This document shows, piece after piece, positions 33,611 through 42,505 of a stretch of DNA of 45,718 bases; the stretch's first letter is position 1, and each line of letters begins with the position of its first letter. Under the pieces are notes generated by a model. The model did not search any database. It worked only from the letters and a program-made list of their open reading frames with translations, and had not been told where the DNA came from. The stretch is from positions 940-46,657 of the forward strand of contig DDEQ01000039.1 of NCBI GenBank assembly GCA_002336105.1, given 5' to 3'. The position numbers and the translations under genes were made by a program. This stretch comes from Chthonomonas sp. UBA1950 (GTDB lineage Bacteria > Armatimonadota > Fimbriimonadia > Fimbriimonadales > Fimbriimonadaceae).

Positions 33611-35131
33611 ATGGTATATCCCCAGCCCGGTCACCCAGATTCCGTCGTCAAAGTACAGTCTCGTTACGCCAACTTTATCGGTGGCGAATGGAAACCACCC
33701 GTTAAAGGGCAGTACTTCTCCAATATTTCGCCCGTCGTCGGCAAAGAGTTTTGCGAAATTCCGCGCTCGACCTTTGAAGATGTCGAACTTGCTCTTGATG
33801 CCGCTCATGCGGCAAAAGAGGCGTGGGGCAAGTCGTCGGTAACTGTTCGATCCAACATCTTGCTCAAGATTGCTGATCGAATGGAAGCCAATTTGGAATA
33901 CCTCGCGATTGCGGAAACGTGGGACAATGGAAAACCTGTCCGAGAAACGCTTGCCGCAGATATTCCATTGGCAATCGACCATTTCCGGTACTTTGCCGGG
34001 TGCATTCGAGCCCAAGAGGGTTCTATCGGCGAGATCGATCACAACACCGTTTCGTATCAGTTTCATGAGCCGCTTGGCGTGGTTGGACAGATCATTCCTT
34101 GGAACTTCCCGATACTCATGGCGGCGTGGAAGGTTGCACCTGCTCTTGCCGCCGGTAACTGCGTCGTGCTGAAACCTGCAGAACAGACTCCGTGGAGCAT
34201 CCTGCTTCTCGTCGACTTGATAAAAGATCTGCTGCCCGCGGGCGTATTGAACGTTGTCAACGGGTTCGGACTTGAAGCCGGAAAGCCTCTTGCGAGTAGC
34301 AATCGAATCTCAAAGATTGCATTTACCGGAGAGACGACAACCGGTCGATTAATCATGCAGTATGCATCCGAGAACCTCATTCCGGTCACGCTGGAACTCG
34401 GAGGCAAGTCGCCAAATATCTTCTTCGAAGACTGCTTCGCAAAGGATGATGCTTTTGCCGACAAGTCGCTGGAGGGCTTTGGGCTTTTTGCTCTAAACCA
34501 GGGCGAAGTCTGCACATGCCCTTCGCGCGCGCTAGTTCAAAAGTCTTTCTATGATCAGTTTATGGATAAGGCTGTGGCCCGCGTTGCTACCTTTAAGCAG
34601 GGAAACCCACTCGACACCGAAACGATGGTTGGGGCACAGGCTTCTAACGATCAACTTGAGAAGATCCTTTCCTATATCGACATTGGTAAGCAGGAAGGAG
34701 CGAAGGTCCGACTAGGCGGCAATCGTGCATCGCTCGGCGCAGGATTAGCGGACGGTTACTACGTTGAACCCACCGTTTTCGAGGGGAATAATCGCGCTCG
34801 AATCTTCCAAGAAGAGATCTTTGGGCCGGTAGTCTCTGTGACTTCATTCTCTGATGAGGCGGAGGCGCTCTTGATCGCGAATGACACCCTGTATGGGTTA
34901 GGAGCAGGTGTTTGGACTCGCGATATCGCCATTGCCTTCCGAATGGGAAGAGGTATTCAGGCAGGAAGAGTTTGGACGAACTGCTATCACCTCTACCCAG
35001 CCCATGCCGCATTCGGTGGATATAAGCAATCGGGCATTGGCCGCGAAACCCACAAAATGATGCTTGATCATTATCAGCAGACCAAGAGCCTGCTCGTCAG
35101 TTACGATGCAAACAAACTCGGATTCTTCTAG
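33611..35131 (+). CDS. Aldehyde dehydrogenase, acetaldehyde dehydrogenase (ExaC/AldB/AcoD) type
   Basis: The protein has 506 residues. Signatures: GVVGQIIPWNFPILMAAWK, VTLELGGKSPNIFFED (general base Glu) and NQGEVCTCPSRALVQ (catalytic Cys301). The C-terminus AHAAFGGYKQSGIGRETHKM, ending in SYDANKLGFF, is characteristic of the NAD-dependent acetaldehyde dehydrogenase II group. It would oxidise acetaldehyde to acetate. It overlaps the DUF779 gene by 26 bp, a pairing conserved for this enzyme group. Acetaldehyde is the product of EutBC, encoded about 4.5 kb downstream. ATG 33611 is preceded by AGGATCAAAGAACAG, an acceptable ribosome binding region. Confidence 0.95.
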   Translation: MVYPQPGHPDSVVKVQSRYANFIGGEWKPPVKGQYFSNISPVVGKEFCEIPRSTFEDVELALDAAHAAKEAWGKSSVTVRSNILLKIADRMEANLEYLAIAETWDNGKPVRETLAADIPLAIDHFRYFAGCIRAQEGSIGEIDHNTVSYQFHEPLGVVGQIIPWNFPILMAAWKVAPALAAGNCVVLKPAEQTPWSILLLVDLIKDLLPAGVLNVVNGFGLEAGKPLASSNRISKIAFTGETTTGRLIMQYASENLIPVTLELGGKSPNIFFEDCFAKDDAFADKSLEGFGLFALNQGEVCTCPSRALVQKSFYDQFMDKAVARVATFKQGNPLDTETMVGAQASNDQLEKILSYIDIGKQEGAKVRLGGNRASLGAGLADGYYVEPTVFEGNNRARIFQEEIFGPVVSVTSFSDEAEALLIANDTLYGLGAGVWTRDIAIAFRMGRGIQAGRVWTNCYHLYPAHAAFGGYKQSGIGRETHKMMLDHYQQTKSLLVSYDANKLGFF

Positions 35132-35501
35132 TCAAGTAGGGGTTGAAGCGACGGAAGCCGCTTTAGCCCTCATTGAACAGCTTGTGGAAGCACATGGCCC
35201 TCTGATGTTTCATCAGTCTGGGGGTTGCTGCGATGGCAGCGCGCCGATGTGCTACCTGCGTGGCGAGTTCAAGGTTGGTCAACACGATGTCCTACTGGGT
35301 GACATCGGTGGCCAGCCCTTCTACATTGGCGGCGCTCAATATGAACGCTGGAAGCACACGCACCTCATTATCGATGTGGTCAGTGGGCGGGGTTCTGGTT
35401 TCTCACTCGAAGCCCCGCTTGGTAAACGATTTTTGACCAGGTCGCGAATTGCTGAAGAGCTCTGCCCGATTCCTCAAGTAGAGATTGGCACTAACGAGTA
35501 A
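35106..35501 (+). CDS. DUF779 family protein
   Basis: The protein has 131 residues from ATG 35106. FHQSGGCCDGSAPMCY is the family hallmark, with paired cysteines that could bind metal. The family is usually encoded directly after acetaldehyde-type aldehyde dehydrogenases, as here, and its role is unknown. An upstream in-frame ATG at 35064 lies inside the dehydrogenase gene and is less likely. The coding overlap of 26 bp suggests coupled translation. The stop is 4 bp from the stop of the convergent GH5 gene. Confidence 0.92.
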   Translation: MQTNSDSSSQVGVEATEAALALIEQLVEAHGPLMFHQSGGCCDGSAPMCYLRGEFKVGQHDVLLGDIGGQPFYIGGAQYERWKHTHLIIDVVSGRGSGFSLEAPLGKRFLTRSRIAEELCPIPQVEIGTNE

Positions 35502-35505
35502 ATCA

Positions 35506-36606
35506 CTATTTCTTCGAAGCAGACATGATCGCGTTGATCACAGCGCGGTCCTTAACTTTCCCAGTCTGCCGGTAGAACAGCCCCTCTGTTGTTCCGTTAT
35601 CCCAATACATCGGAACCATCCCGTTCTTGACAGCGGCTTGAGTGATATAGCCATCCCAAAGGGTTCGGAATCCCACCATGCCAGGAAACTTTGGCTTCAT
35701 GTGGGTGGCAAATTCGCCAAGAATGACGGGGACGCCTTTTAAGACAAACGCTGCTTTCATCTTGGCGAACTGCGCATCAACATACGATTCGTTAGCCCAA
35801 GTCTCAGTCGCTTTGGGGTCGGTTGCAGTCTTACCCCACTGCCAAATATCGCTCTTCTCGTTCAAGGTGAAGTTGTAAGGCGAGTAGTAATGAACCTCCA
35901 TCATCAGCTTGTTTTTGGCAGAGTCTTTTGGCAATGTCACATTTCGCTTAAGTGTGTGATCGATATCCGTGTTGAACCCCTGAACGACGAGCCATCGATT
36001 GAGGTTCTTTCCGCCTGTTGCCCGAACTACCTCGACAAAGGTTTGGTTGAAGCTATTCTGCGCGTCAGCGTATTCGTCCTTTGGAGCTGAATAATCGCCT
36101 GGGACCATGACTTCGTTTGTGCCCGCAAACAACACTTTGTCGTCGAAGTTGCGGAAGTTTGAAGCAATTTGCTTCCAGAACTTTGCTAACTTCTTGTTGC
36201 CGGCCTCCTTCTTTTCGGCAGTTGGAACAAGCCATCCACCATCCCAGTGGACGTTCAACACCACAACAAGCCCAGCCTTTCTAGCCGTCTTCACGACGTC
36301 GGTAACATGCTTCATCCATGTTGGCTTGATGTTGTTGTCTTTGTCGGCATATTGAGACCAGGCAATTGGAATGCGAATACTCTTGAACCCAGCAGTCTTG
36401 ACTCCTTTCATCAGCGCTTCGTTGGGAATGGGATTACCCCAGGATGTCTCACTTGGTATCGCTTCGAGCGTATTGCCGAGGTTCCAGCCGGGCGCCATTA
36501 GGCGCATGTAGTTCTTCTGAGTGAGGGCGTCAGCGACGGCACTCATTGGCATTGTCACCAAAGCTACGGCGCAAACAAACAGCATCGTTCGGGGTCTTGT
36601 ACTCAT
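35506..36606 (-). CDS. GH5-family glycoside hydrolase (endoglucanase-like)
   Basis: The protein has 366 residues and a signal peptide (MSTRPRTMLFVCAVALVTMPMSAVA, given here for its hydrophobic core near residues 9-24). The family start MAPGWNLGNTLEAIPSETSWGNP is followed by IRIPIAWSQYAD, VVLNVHWDGGW, the acid/base motif LFAGTNEVMVPG (Glu165) and the nucleophile motif PVILGEFATHMKP (Glu298). This is the GH5 cellulase-type TIM barrel. It likely acts outside or in the periplasm on beta-1,4-glucans or mannans; exact specificity cannot be read. No carbohydrate-binding module is present. It is divergent from the polysaccharide lyase gene at 36740, with 133 bp between the starts. Confidence 0.93.
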   Translation of the reverse strand: MSTRPRTMLFVCAVALVTMPMSAVADALTQKNYMRLMAPGWNLGNTLEAIPSETSWGNPIPNEALMKGVKTAGFKSIRIPIAWSQYADKDNNIKPTWMKHVTDVVKTARKAGLVVVLNVHWDGGWLVPTAEKKEAGNKKLAKFWKQIASNFRNFDDKVLFAGTNEVMVPGDYSAPKDEYADAQNSFNQTFVEVVRATGGKNLNRWLVVQGFNTDIDHTLKRNVTLPKDSAKNKLMMEVHYYSPYNFTLNEKSDIWQWGKTATDPKATETWANESYVDAQFAKMKAAFVLKGVPVILGEFATHMKPKFPGMVGFRTLWDGYITQAAVKNGMVPMYWDNGTTEGLFYRQTGKVKDRAVINAIMSASKK

Positions 36607-36739
36607 CGTTCTTAACCGGTCAAGAGATAGGTAACTAACAGAGTATCAGGAAACCAGTTGCGAATGAATCTTTGTGTGTGTCTCGAATTGCGGTCTTTTT
36701 GATGACGATCTGTCGCTTCAATAAGGGATAGAATCGGGC

Positions 36740-38599
36740 ATGGTCGCTTCGCCACTCATCGCGATTGCCTTTGCCAGTGGGCTAATTGGGCAAAACGTTG
36801 GAAAGCCGGTTCCTCTCAACTCGAAGCGGACGACGCAGATTCAGTCGATGCTACCGATTGAACCGGGCGGTTCGTTTCCGAGTGCCGCAAACCGAGAATT
36901 CTGGTCAAGTGCGTCTGTTCAAGCCATGGTCGAACCAGCGATCAAACGAGCAAATGGGATGCTGAAGAGTCCTTTGCCTGAGTTGCCAGCCACGCTTTAC
37001 TTGGAATACTACAAAAACGGCAACCGAACTCATTATCAAGATGCGTTTGGCAAGTTGACGAGTCGGTTGCCAGCGCTAACCCTTGCGGAGGCTGCGACAG
37101 ATAAGGGCAAGTACATTCCAGCTCTGGAAGAGACTTTGATAGCCATCTGTAAGCTCAAATCTTGGATTTTGCCGGCACACGATGGTGGGCACAAAACTTT
37201 CGATGGCAAGGATATGTTCGTCGATTTGCGCTCTTCAGATATTGGCGCACAGCTTGGGTTAGCGGTTTATATTCTCCGGGCAAAGCTCTCTCCTGATGTC
37301 GTTAGGTTAGTGACTGGTGAGATTCATCGAAGAGTGATTGATCCGTATCTGAAAGCGGTAGACGGAAAGACTGCCCGCATGTGGTGGATGGACACGACAA
37401 ACAACTGGAACGCCGTCTGCTTGGCAGGAGTCGTTGGTGCCGCTCTTTCCTCCGAACCGTCGATTGAGACCCGTGCAAAGGTCGTTGCTTCCAGTGAGGT
37501 TCTTATCAAGAACTTCCTCAAAGGGTTTACCAAGGATGGGTATTGCTCGGAAGGTTTGTCCTACTGGAATTACGGCTACGGCAATTTTCTTCGCCTTTCT
37601 GAAGCGGTGGAGCAAGCCACAAAGGGGAAACTCGACTATCTTGCTCTCCCGGGGGCTGAGGTTGCTGGGAGATATGCCACCCGCATTGAAATGACGCGCG
37701 GACTTGCGCCTGCCTTTGCTGATTGCGATCTCACTTCGGTTCCGAGTCCACTCTATCTTTCTCGGTTGGCGAGGAAGTGGTCATGGGCAGGTCCAGCCGA
37801 TCAGAAGGTTGTGCCTGGAATCTCCGACCTTTATGAATTCACTACCTTTGCCTTTGCGCCGAAATTCGGCGAACCGAAAAAAGAAGAGAGCAAGCCCGAA
37901 AACCATTTCTGGTTTTCTTCTGCGGGAGTCTATGTCGGGCACCCATCACCGGGAAACACCCTGTCGGTAGCGTTCAAAGGCGGAAACAATAACGAACACC
38001 ACAATCACAATGACGTCGGCAGCTACGTTGTTGCTCTCGGGACGACCGCCATGGTCGTTGATCCAGGTCGCGAGACCTACACCGCAAGGACATTCTCATC
38101 GCCTCGATACGACAGCAACTTATTGAACTCGTTTGGTCACAGCGTCCCGGTGATCAATCACAAATTGCAGTCTACGGGTGCCGATGCGAGAGGTGAGATT
38201 TTACAGAGTTCGTTTTCTGATGAACTAGATACGGTTTCGTTTAACTACCTTTCCTGCTACGCAGAGAGGGAACTCTTGCAGCTCGAACGGACCTTCACCT
38301 ACGGACACAAAGACTCTTTCGTAGTTCAGGACACCTTAGACGGTAAGTCAGAAATTCGTTTCGAGACAGCTATCATCACTTTGGCCGAGTGGAAGCAGAT
38401 CAACGATCATCAGATCACGTTGACCAAAGACAACAAGACACTGCTTGTCACCATCGATACAGGCGGAATCCCCTTCACAATCTCCGACTCAAAGATTATT
38501 GAGGACGCACCAGTTAAACCCACGCGAATTGCAATTTCGCTAAATGAACCAGTCCGTACGGCGAAAGTAAAGATCCATTACGCTGTTCCCGAAGGGTAG
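36740..38599 (+). CDS. Heparinase II/III-like polysaccharide lyase
   Basis: The protein has 619 residues. The N-terminal helical alpha/alpha toroid contains RMWWMDTTNNWNAVCLAGVV (conserved Asn-Trp-Asn) and GLSYWNYGYGNFLRLSEAVE. The C-terminal beta-sandwich starts at GNNNEHHNHNDVGSYVVALG with the His-rich motif, followed by MVVDPGRETYTARTFSSPRY, typical of heparinase II/III-like proteins. Such enzymes cleave uronic-acid polysaccharides by beta-elimination; the substrate is not determined. A signal peptide is weak (MVASPLIAIAFASGLIGQNV). It is divergent from the GH5 gene and closed by an 11-bp stem at its stop. The TIM-barrel glycosidase and this lyase suggest complex polysaccharide use. Confidence 0.88.
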   Translation: MVASPLIAIAFASGLIGQNVGKPVPLNSKRTTQIQSMLPIEPGGSFPSAANREFWSSASVQAMVEPAIKRANGMLKSPLPELPATLYLEYYKNGNRTHYQDAFGKLTSRLPALTLAEAATDKGKYIPALEETLIAICKLKSWILPAHDGGHKTFDGKDMFVDLRSSDIGAQLGLAVYILRAKLSPDVVRLVTGEIHRRVIDPYLKAVDGKTARMWWMDTTNNWNAVCLAGVVGAALSSEPSIETRAKVVASSEVLIKNFLKGFTKDGYCSEGLSYWNYGYGNFLRLSEAVEQATKGKLDYLALPGAEVAGRYATRIEMTRGLAPAFADCDLTSVPSPLYLSRLARKWSWAGPADQKVVPGISDLYEFTTFAFAPKFGEPKKEESKPENHFWFSSAGVYVGHPSPGNTLSVAFKGGNNNEHHNHNDVGSYVVALGTTAMVVDPGRETYTARTFSSPRYDSNLLNSFGHSVPVINHKLQSTGADARGEILQSSFSDELDTVSFNYLSCYAERELLQLERTFTYGHKDSFVVQDTLDGKSEIRFETAIITLAEWKQINDHQITLTKDNKTLLVTIDTGGIPFTISDSKIIEDAPVKPTRIAISLNEPVRTAKVKIHYAVPEG

Positions 38600-38629
38600 T
38601 TCTGATGCCTGATCATCGGGCATCAGAAC
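38599..38629. terminator. Hairpin between the lyase gene and the convergent aldo/keto reductase gene
   Basis: GTTCTGATGCC (38599-38609) and GGCATCAGAAC (38619-38629) form a perfect 11-bp stem with a 9-nt loop. It begins at the last base of the lyase stop codon and ends 6 bp before the reductase stop. Confidence 0.75.
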
Positions 38630-38635
38630 CGAACA

Positions 38636-39556
38636 TTACGGAAGGATGTTTCCAGCCGCTCGGTAGATTTCATACCAGTGTGGGCGAGATAGATCGATCT
38701 TGCAGGCTTCCGCAACTTCTTTGATCCGACCTGGGTTTGTGCTTCCCACGACGGATTGCATCTTCGCCGGATGTCTTTGAATCCAAGCAATCGCCATGCC
38801 AGTTTTGGTCACGCCGTATTCTGCGCAAAGCTTATCAAGGACGGCATTCAGTTCTGGGAACTTTGGATGATCGATAAACACGCCTTCAAAGAATCCAAAT
38901 TGGAAAGGCGACCAAGGCTGAATAGTGATCTGCTTCAACCGGCAATACTCAAGGTCGCTTCCGTCGCGGTCAACCGAATTCGTATGCTTCATGTTCACCG
39001 TCACTCCGTGGTCCACAAGTGGGGTGTGCATGATCCCAAATTGGAGTTGATTGGCTTGTAGCTTCATCGGAAGCGAAGCCTGTAAAAGCTCGATCTGAGA
39101 GGGGTTAAAGTTGCTGACGCCAAAGTTACGCACTTTGCCAATAGTTTGCAGATGGTTGAACGCCTCAGCGACCTCTTCTGGCTCCATTAAGGTGTCAGGT
39201 CGGTGGAGCAACAATACGTCCAAGTAATCCGTATTGAGGCGACTAAGGATCCCGTCGACTGAATTCAAGATGTGCTCTTTCGAGAAGTCAAAGAAGCCCT
39301 GCCTGATCCCACATTTGCTCTGAAGATAGATCGAGGATCGATCAATTTTCAGCCGCTTGATCGAAGCGGCAAAGACTTCTTCGCATTTCCCGGCGCCATA
39401 AATATCTGCATGATCAAAGAAGTTGACTCCTACCTCGAGAGAGGTCGCGATTAATTCATCGAGCGCGTCCGCCGTCATACCTCCGGTGCGCATGCAACCC
39501 AGTGAGAATTCAGAAGCAACAATGCCCGAAGTGCCAAGTTGAAGAGTCTTCATCAT
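38636..39556 (-). CDS. Aldo/keto reductase (YdhF-like)
   Basis: The protein has 306 residues from ATG 39556. The AKR tetrad is in place: NFFDHADIYGAGKCEEVF (Asp and Tyr), YLQSKCGIRQG (Lys) and DVLLLHRPD (His). C-terminal QPWSPFQFG and QSVVGSTNPGRIKEVAEA bind the NADPH phosphate and support a YdhF-type oxidoreductase. The frame is open to 39595, but that would cross the start of eutB, and MKTLQLG is the usual family start. ATG 39553 is also possible. Only 37 bp separate this start from the eutB start. The substrate is unknown. Confidence 0.9.
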   Translation of the reverse strand: MMKTLQLGTSGIVASEFSLGCMRTGGMTADALDELIATSLEVGVNFFDHADIYGAGKCEEVFAASIKRLKIDRSSIYLQSKCGIRQGFFDFSKEHILNSVDGILSRLNTDYLDVLLLHRPDTLMEPEEVAEAFNHLQTIGKVRNFGVSNFNPSQIELLQASLPMKLQANQLQFGIMHTPLVDHGVTVNMKHTNSVDRDGSDLEYCRLKQITIQPWSPFQFGFFEGVFIDHPKFPELNAVLDKLCAEYGVTKTGMAIAWIQRHPAKMQSVVGSTNPGRIKEVAEACKIDLSRPHWYEIYRAAGNILP

Positions 39557-39593
39557 TGCGCAGTTTACAGAAGGTTGATCTACACTTACTGGC

Positions 39594-40979
39594 ATGTCGC
39601 GTTACGCGTGTCAGTTAGGGAACAAGAAATACGTTTTTCCTGACCTCAAAACCCTTATGGCGCGAGCGACCCCTCTGCGGTCGGGGGACCAGCTAGCTGG
39701 AATCGCCGCATCGACCGATGAAGAACGGGTTGCTGCGCGAATGGCTCTGGCAGACCTACCTTTGCAACAGTTTTTATCCGAGACCCTCGTTCCGTACGAG
39801 GCAGATGAGGTCACCCGGCTAATCATCGATACTCACGACAAGATCGCCTTCGAACCAATTGCCGCGTTAACGATGGGAGAATTTCGCGAGTGGTTGTTGA
39901 GGTCAACCGGTGACGAGATCAGTCGCGCTAATCAGGGAATCACGCCTGAAATGGCGGCGGCAGTTTCGAAGTTGATGCGGAACTTTGAACTGATATCCGT
40001 AGCGGCAAAGATAAGCGTGGTCACGGCTTTTCGCAACACACAGGGACTCCCGGGGCGACTTGGAACCCGGCTTCAGCCCAACCATCCGACAGATCATCTT
40101 GCCGGAATTTGGGCATCAACATTGGATGGGCTCTTGTTTGGGGTTGGCGATGCAGTCATCGGGGTGAACCCTGCGGGTGACAATGTTCAGGGCTGTGTTG
40201 AAATCTTGAAGCTCTTGGATGAGTTGCGAACTAAGCTTGAAATTCCAACACAGTCGTGTGTGCTCTCCCACATCACGACGACTCTAGAAGCCATTCAGCT
40301 CAATGCGCCAGTGGACCTCGCCTTTCAGTCTGTTGCGGGAACTCAAGCGGCAAACGAAGGTTTTGGAATCAACCTTTCGATGATTCGTGAGGCGCGCGAG
40401 GCGACGCTTTCTTTGAACAGAGGAACAGTAGGGCGCAACGTGATGTACTTCGAAACTGGCCAGGGGAGCGCGCTTTCTGCGGCTGCACATCATGGGGTCG
40501 ATCAACAAACTCTGGAAGCCCGCGCCTATGCCGTATGTCGGGAGTTTAAGCCTTTATTGGTAAATACTGTCGTTGGCTTCATCGGGCCGGAGTACCTATA
40601 TGATTCTAAACAGATCACTAGAGCTGGACTAGAAGATCACTTCTGTGGGAAGCTACTCGGTCTTCCGATGGGCGTGGATGTTTGTTACACCAATCATGCT
40701 GAGGCTGATCAAGATGATATGGATGTGCTGATGACCCTGCTTGGTGTGGCTGGCGTGAATTTCTTGATCGCCGTCCCAGGGGCAGATGACGTTATGCTGA
40801 ACTACCAGAGCCTCTCGAACCATGACGTCATGGGTTTACGGCATCTGCTTAACAAGAGACCTGCGCCAGAGTTTGAGGCATGGCTCGAACGAATTGGATT
40901 CATGATGGATGGGAGAATGTCGTCGATCGAGTCGGTAACTGGGCTTAGGCTTTTGGAGGCAAATGGATCCTTGGTCTAG
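39594..40979 (+). CDS. eutB: Ethanolamine ammonia-lyase large subunit EutB
   Basis: The protein has 461 residues (E. coli EutB has about 450). Conserved blocks: TPLRSGDQLAGIAA near the start, MYFETGQGSALSAAAHHGVD, LLVNTVVGFIGPEYLYDSKQ, AGLEDHFCGKLLGLPMGVDV, CYTNHAEADQ, and LNYQSLSNHDVMGLRHLLNK near the C-terminus. With EutC it forms the adenosylcobalamin-dependent lyase that turns ethanolamine into acetaldehyde and ammonia. It overlaps eutC by 17 bp. No EutA reactivase, microcompartment shell or EutD/EutG gene is in the window. The promoter must overlap the divergent reductase gene, because there is no room between the starts. Confidence 0.97.
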   Translation: MSRYACQLGNKKYVFPDLKTLMARATPLRSGDQLAGIAASTDEERVAARMALADLPLQQFLSETLVPYEADEVTRLIIDTHDKIAFEPIAALTMGEFREWLLRSTGDEISRANQGITPEMAAAVSKLMRNFELISVAAKISVVTAFRNTQGLPGRLGTRLQPNHPTDHLAGIWASTLDGLLFGVGDAVIGVNPAGDNVQGCVEILKLLDELRTKLEIPTQSCVLSHITTTLEAIQLNAPVDLAFQSVAGTQAANEGFGINLSMIREAREATLSLNRGTVGRNVMYFETGQGSALSAAAHHGVDQQTLEARAYAVCREFKPLLVNTVVGFIGPEYLYDSKQITRAGLEDHFCGKLLGLPMGVDVCYTNHAEADQDDMDVLMTLLGVAGVNFLIAVPGADDVMLNYQSLSNHDVMGLRHLLNKRPAPEFEAWLERIGFMMDGRMSSIESVTGLRLLEANGSLV

Positions 40980-41670
40980 GTTGCGCGAGCACACCCAAGC
41001 AAGAATTGGTCTTGGGCGAGCAGGAGATGCTCTGCCTACCAAGGCCCTTCTTGAGTTTCAGCTTGGACATGCCAAAGCCAGGGATGCCGTCCACGGGTTA
41101 GCAGACTTTGACCGAATCGCATCTGAACTAGCACCTCAAGAGGCCGTTCATGTTTCGAGTCAAGCCAAAGATCGTGCGGAGTATCTGTTACGGCCCGACT
41201 TAGGACGGCAGCTTGCTCAACACACGTTAGTGAGGGGCGAATACGATCTGGCTCTCGTAATTGCGGATGGCTTATCGGCAACTGCTGTTAATCGACACTC
41301 GGTCGGTGTTGCCAAGTCGCTCCTTCAAAGACTAAGCCAATGGAAAATCGCTCCCATAGTCCTGGTGAGCAATGGACGAGTAGCCATCGGCGACGACATT
41401 GGACAGGCGCTCGGGGCTCAAGTCGTTGCTGTTCTAATTGGGGAGCGACCGGGATTAACTGTTTCAGATAGTCTCGGGATATACATCACCCACGCTCCAA
41501 GACCGGGGCGCGCTGATTCTGAGCGGAACTGCATCAGCAACGTTCACGCTAACGGCCTCTCTGTTGAGACTGCCGCGCAAAAAGCAGAATGGTTGCTTTC
41601 TCAATCGAGGAAGCTCGGCTATTCGGGTATCGCTCTAAAAGAAAACGCCGGCGGGCTCGTTTCGTCGTAA
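40963..41670 (+). CDS. eutC: Ethanolamine ammonia-lyase small subunit EutC
   Basis: The protein has 235 residues. DPWSRLREHTQARIGLGRAG (family start), DFDRIASELAP, YLLRPDLGRQL, LVIADGLSATAVNRHS and YITHAPRPGRADSERNCISN are EutC blocks that line the cobalamin-binding cleft. It is shorter than the E. coli subunit (about 295) because it lacks the long N-terminal extension; the same compact form is common outside enterobacteria. Its start is ATG 40963, inside the end of eutB. The next gene begins 208 bp downstream. Confidence 0.96.
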   Translation: MDPWSRLREHTQARIGLGRAGDALPTKALLEFQLGHAKARDAVHGLADFDRIASELAPQEAVHVSSQAKDRAEYLLRPDLGRQLAQHTLVRGEYDLALVIADGLSATAVNRHSVGVAKSLLQRLSQWKIAPIVLVSNGRVAIGDDIGQALGAQVVAVLIGERPGLTVSDSLGIYITHAPRPGRADSERNCISNVHANGLSVETAAQKAEWLLSQSRKLGYSGIALKENAGGLVSS

Positions 41671-41878
41671 AGCAAAAGAAACCATCGAATTTCTCGTATT
41701 CCTTTCACGATTCGTTTGTCAAACAGGGAATCTCGTGTATAGATCAAATACTATATATATTCAGTCGAATATTAGTTTATACGGCTGTCAAATTCGTTCA
41801 CATTCAGCATAACGCTAACATTCAGGCACAAAAGGTTGCGAAACGCCCCCTGAATGATTCTATACTTTTTTGTCCAGT

Positions 41879-42505
41879 ATGAAGAAATCCGCCTTTACGC
41901 TCATTGAGTTGCTCGTCGTTATTGCGATCATTGCAATCTTGGCTGCGATCTTATTTCCTGTCTTTGCCCAGGCTAAGGCAGCGGCGAAGAATATGACCAA
42001 CCTGTCGAATATGAGGCAGATTGCAACAGCCGAACGCATGTATGCAATGGATTACGACAACTGTTGGCCAAGTAGCGATTCACTGGGTGGAACCTACATT
42101 CGTGCCATTGATGACCCATACAGTCTGCCGCAGGTGATTAAGGGTTACACCAAGTCACTCGACATTTGGTATTCACCGAATGCTAAGCCTTCATTGAAGC
42201 CATACAAAGTCGGATACTGCTGGACTTCAGCCTCCTCGGTGCGTAGCGCGGTGGACATTGACCTACTCGATACAACGGGTGGCACTTCCAGCCTTATGGT
42301 CCTTTGGGATGCTTTCAATGTGGCTTCCCCAGCCACCGGTATTACGATCAACAGTTCTGGAGCACTGAAACCGGTCGTGACGCCGAAAGTTGAAGCGAGC
42401 ACTGGCGTGAATTACAATTGCACGGCGAAGGGTGGACGTGGCTACAACACGATGTATGCCGACTCACACGCGGGTTGGATCGAGATGAAGAGATGTCCAC
42501 GTTAA
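41879..42505 (+). CDS. Type IV prepilin-like protein (H-X9-DG-type family)
   Basis: The protein has 208 residues from ATG 41879. The N-terminus MKKSAFTLIELLVVIAIIAI, followed by FPVFAQAKAAAKN, is a prepilin leader and hydrophobic helix. The residue before the cleavage site is Ala rather than Gly. A C-terminal MYADSHAGWIE motif matches the loop seen in the large pseudopilin-like families of Planctomycetota and Armatimonadota. TATACT at 41861-41866 lies just upstream, so the leader would be very short. Its stop shares a base with the next start (TAATG). No pilus assembly genes are nearby. The gene is probably a surface or secretion-system pseudopilin. Confidence 0.88.
   Translation: MKKSAFTLIELLVVIAIIAILAAILFPVFAQAKAAAKNMTNLSNMRQIATAERMYAMDYDNCWPSSDSLGGTYIRAIDDPYSLPQVIKGYTKSLDIWYSPNAKPSLKPYKVGYCWTSASSVRSAVDIDLLDTTGGTSSLMVLWDAFNVASPATGITINSSGALKPVVTPKVEASTGVNYNCTAKGGRGYNTMYADSHAGWIEMKRCPR

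Noticed and set aside
39000..39600. A cobalamin riboswitch for eutBC
   Set aside because: There is no space upstream of eutB and no B12-box-like sequence was seen.
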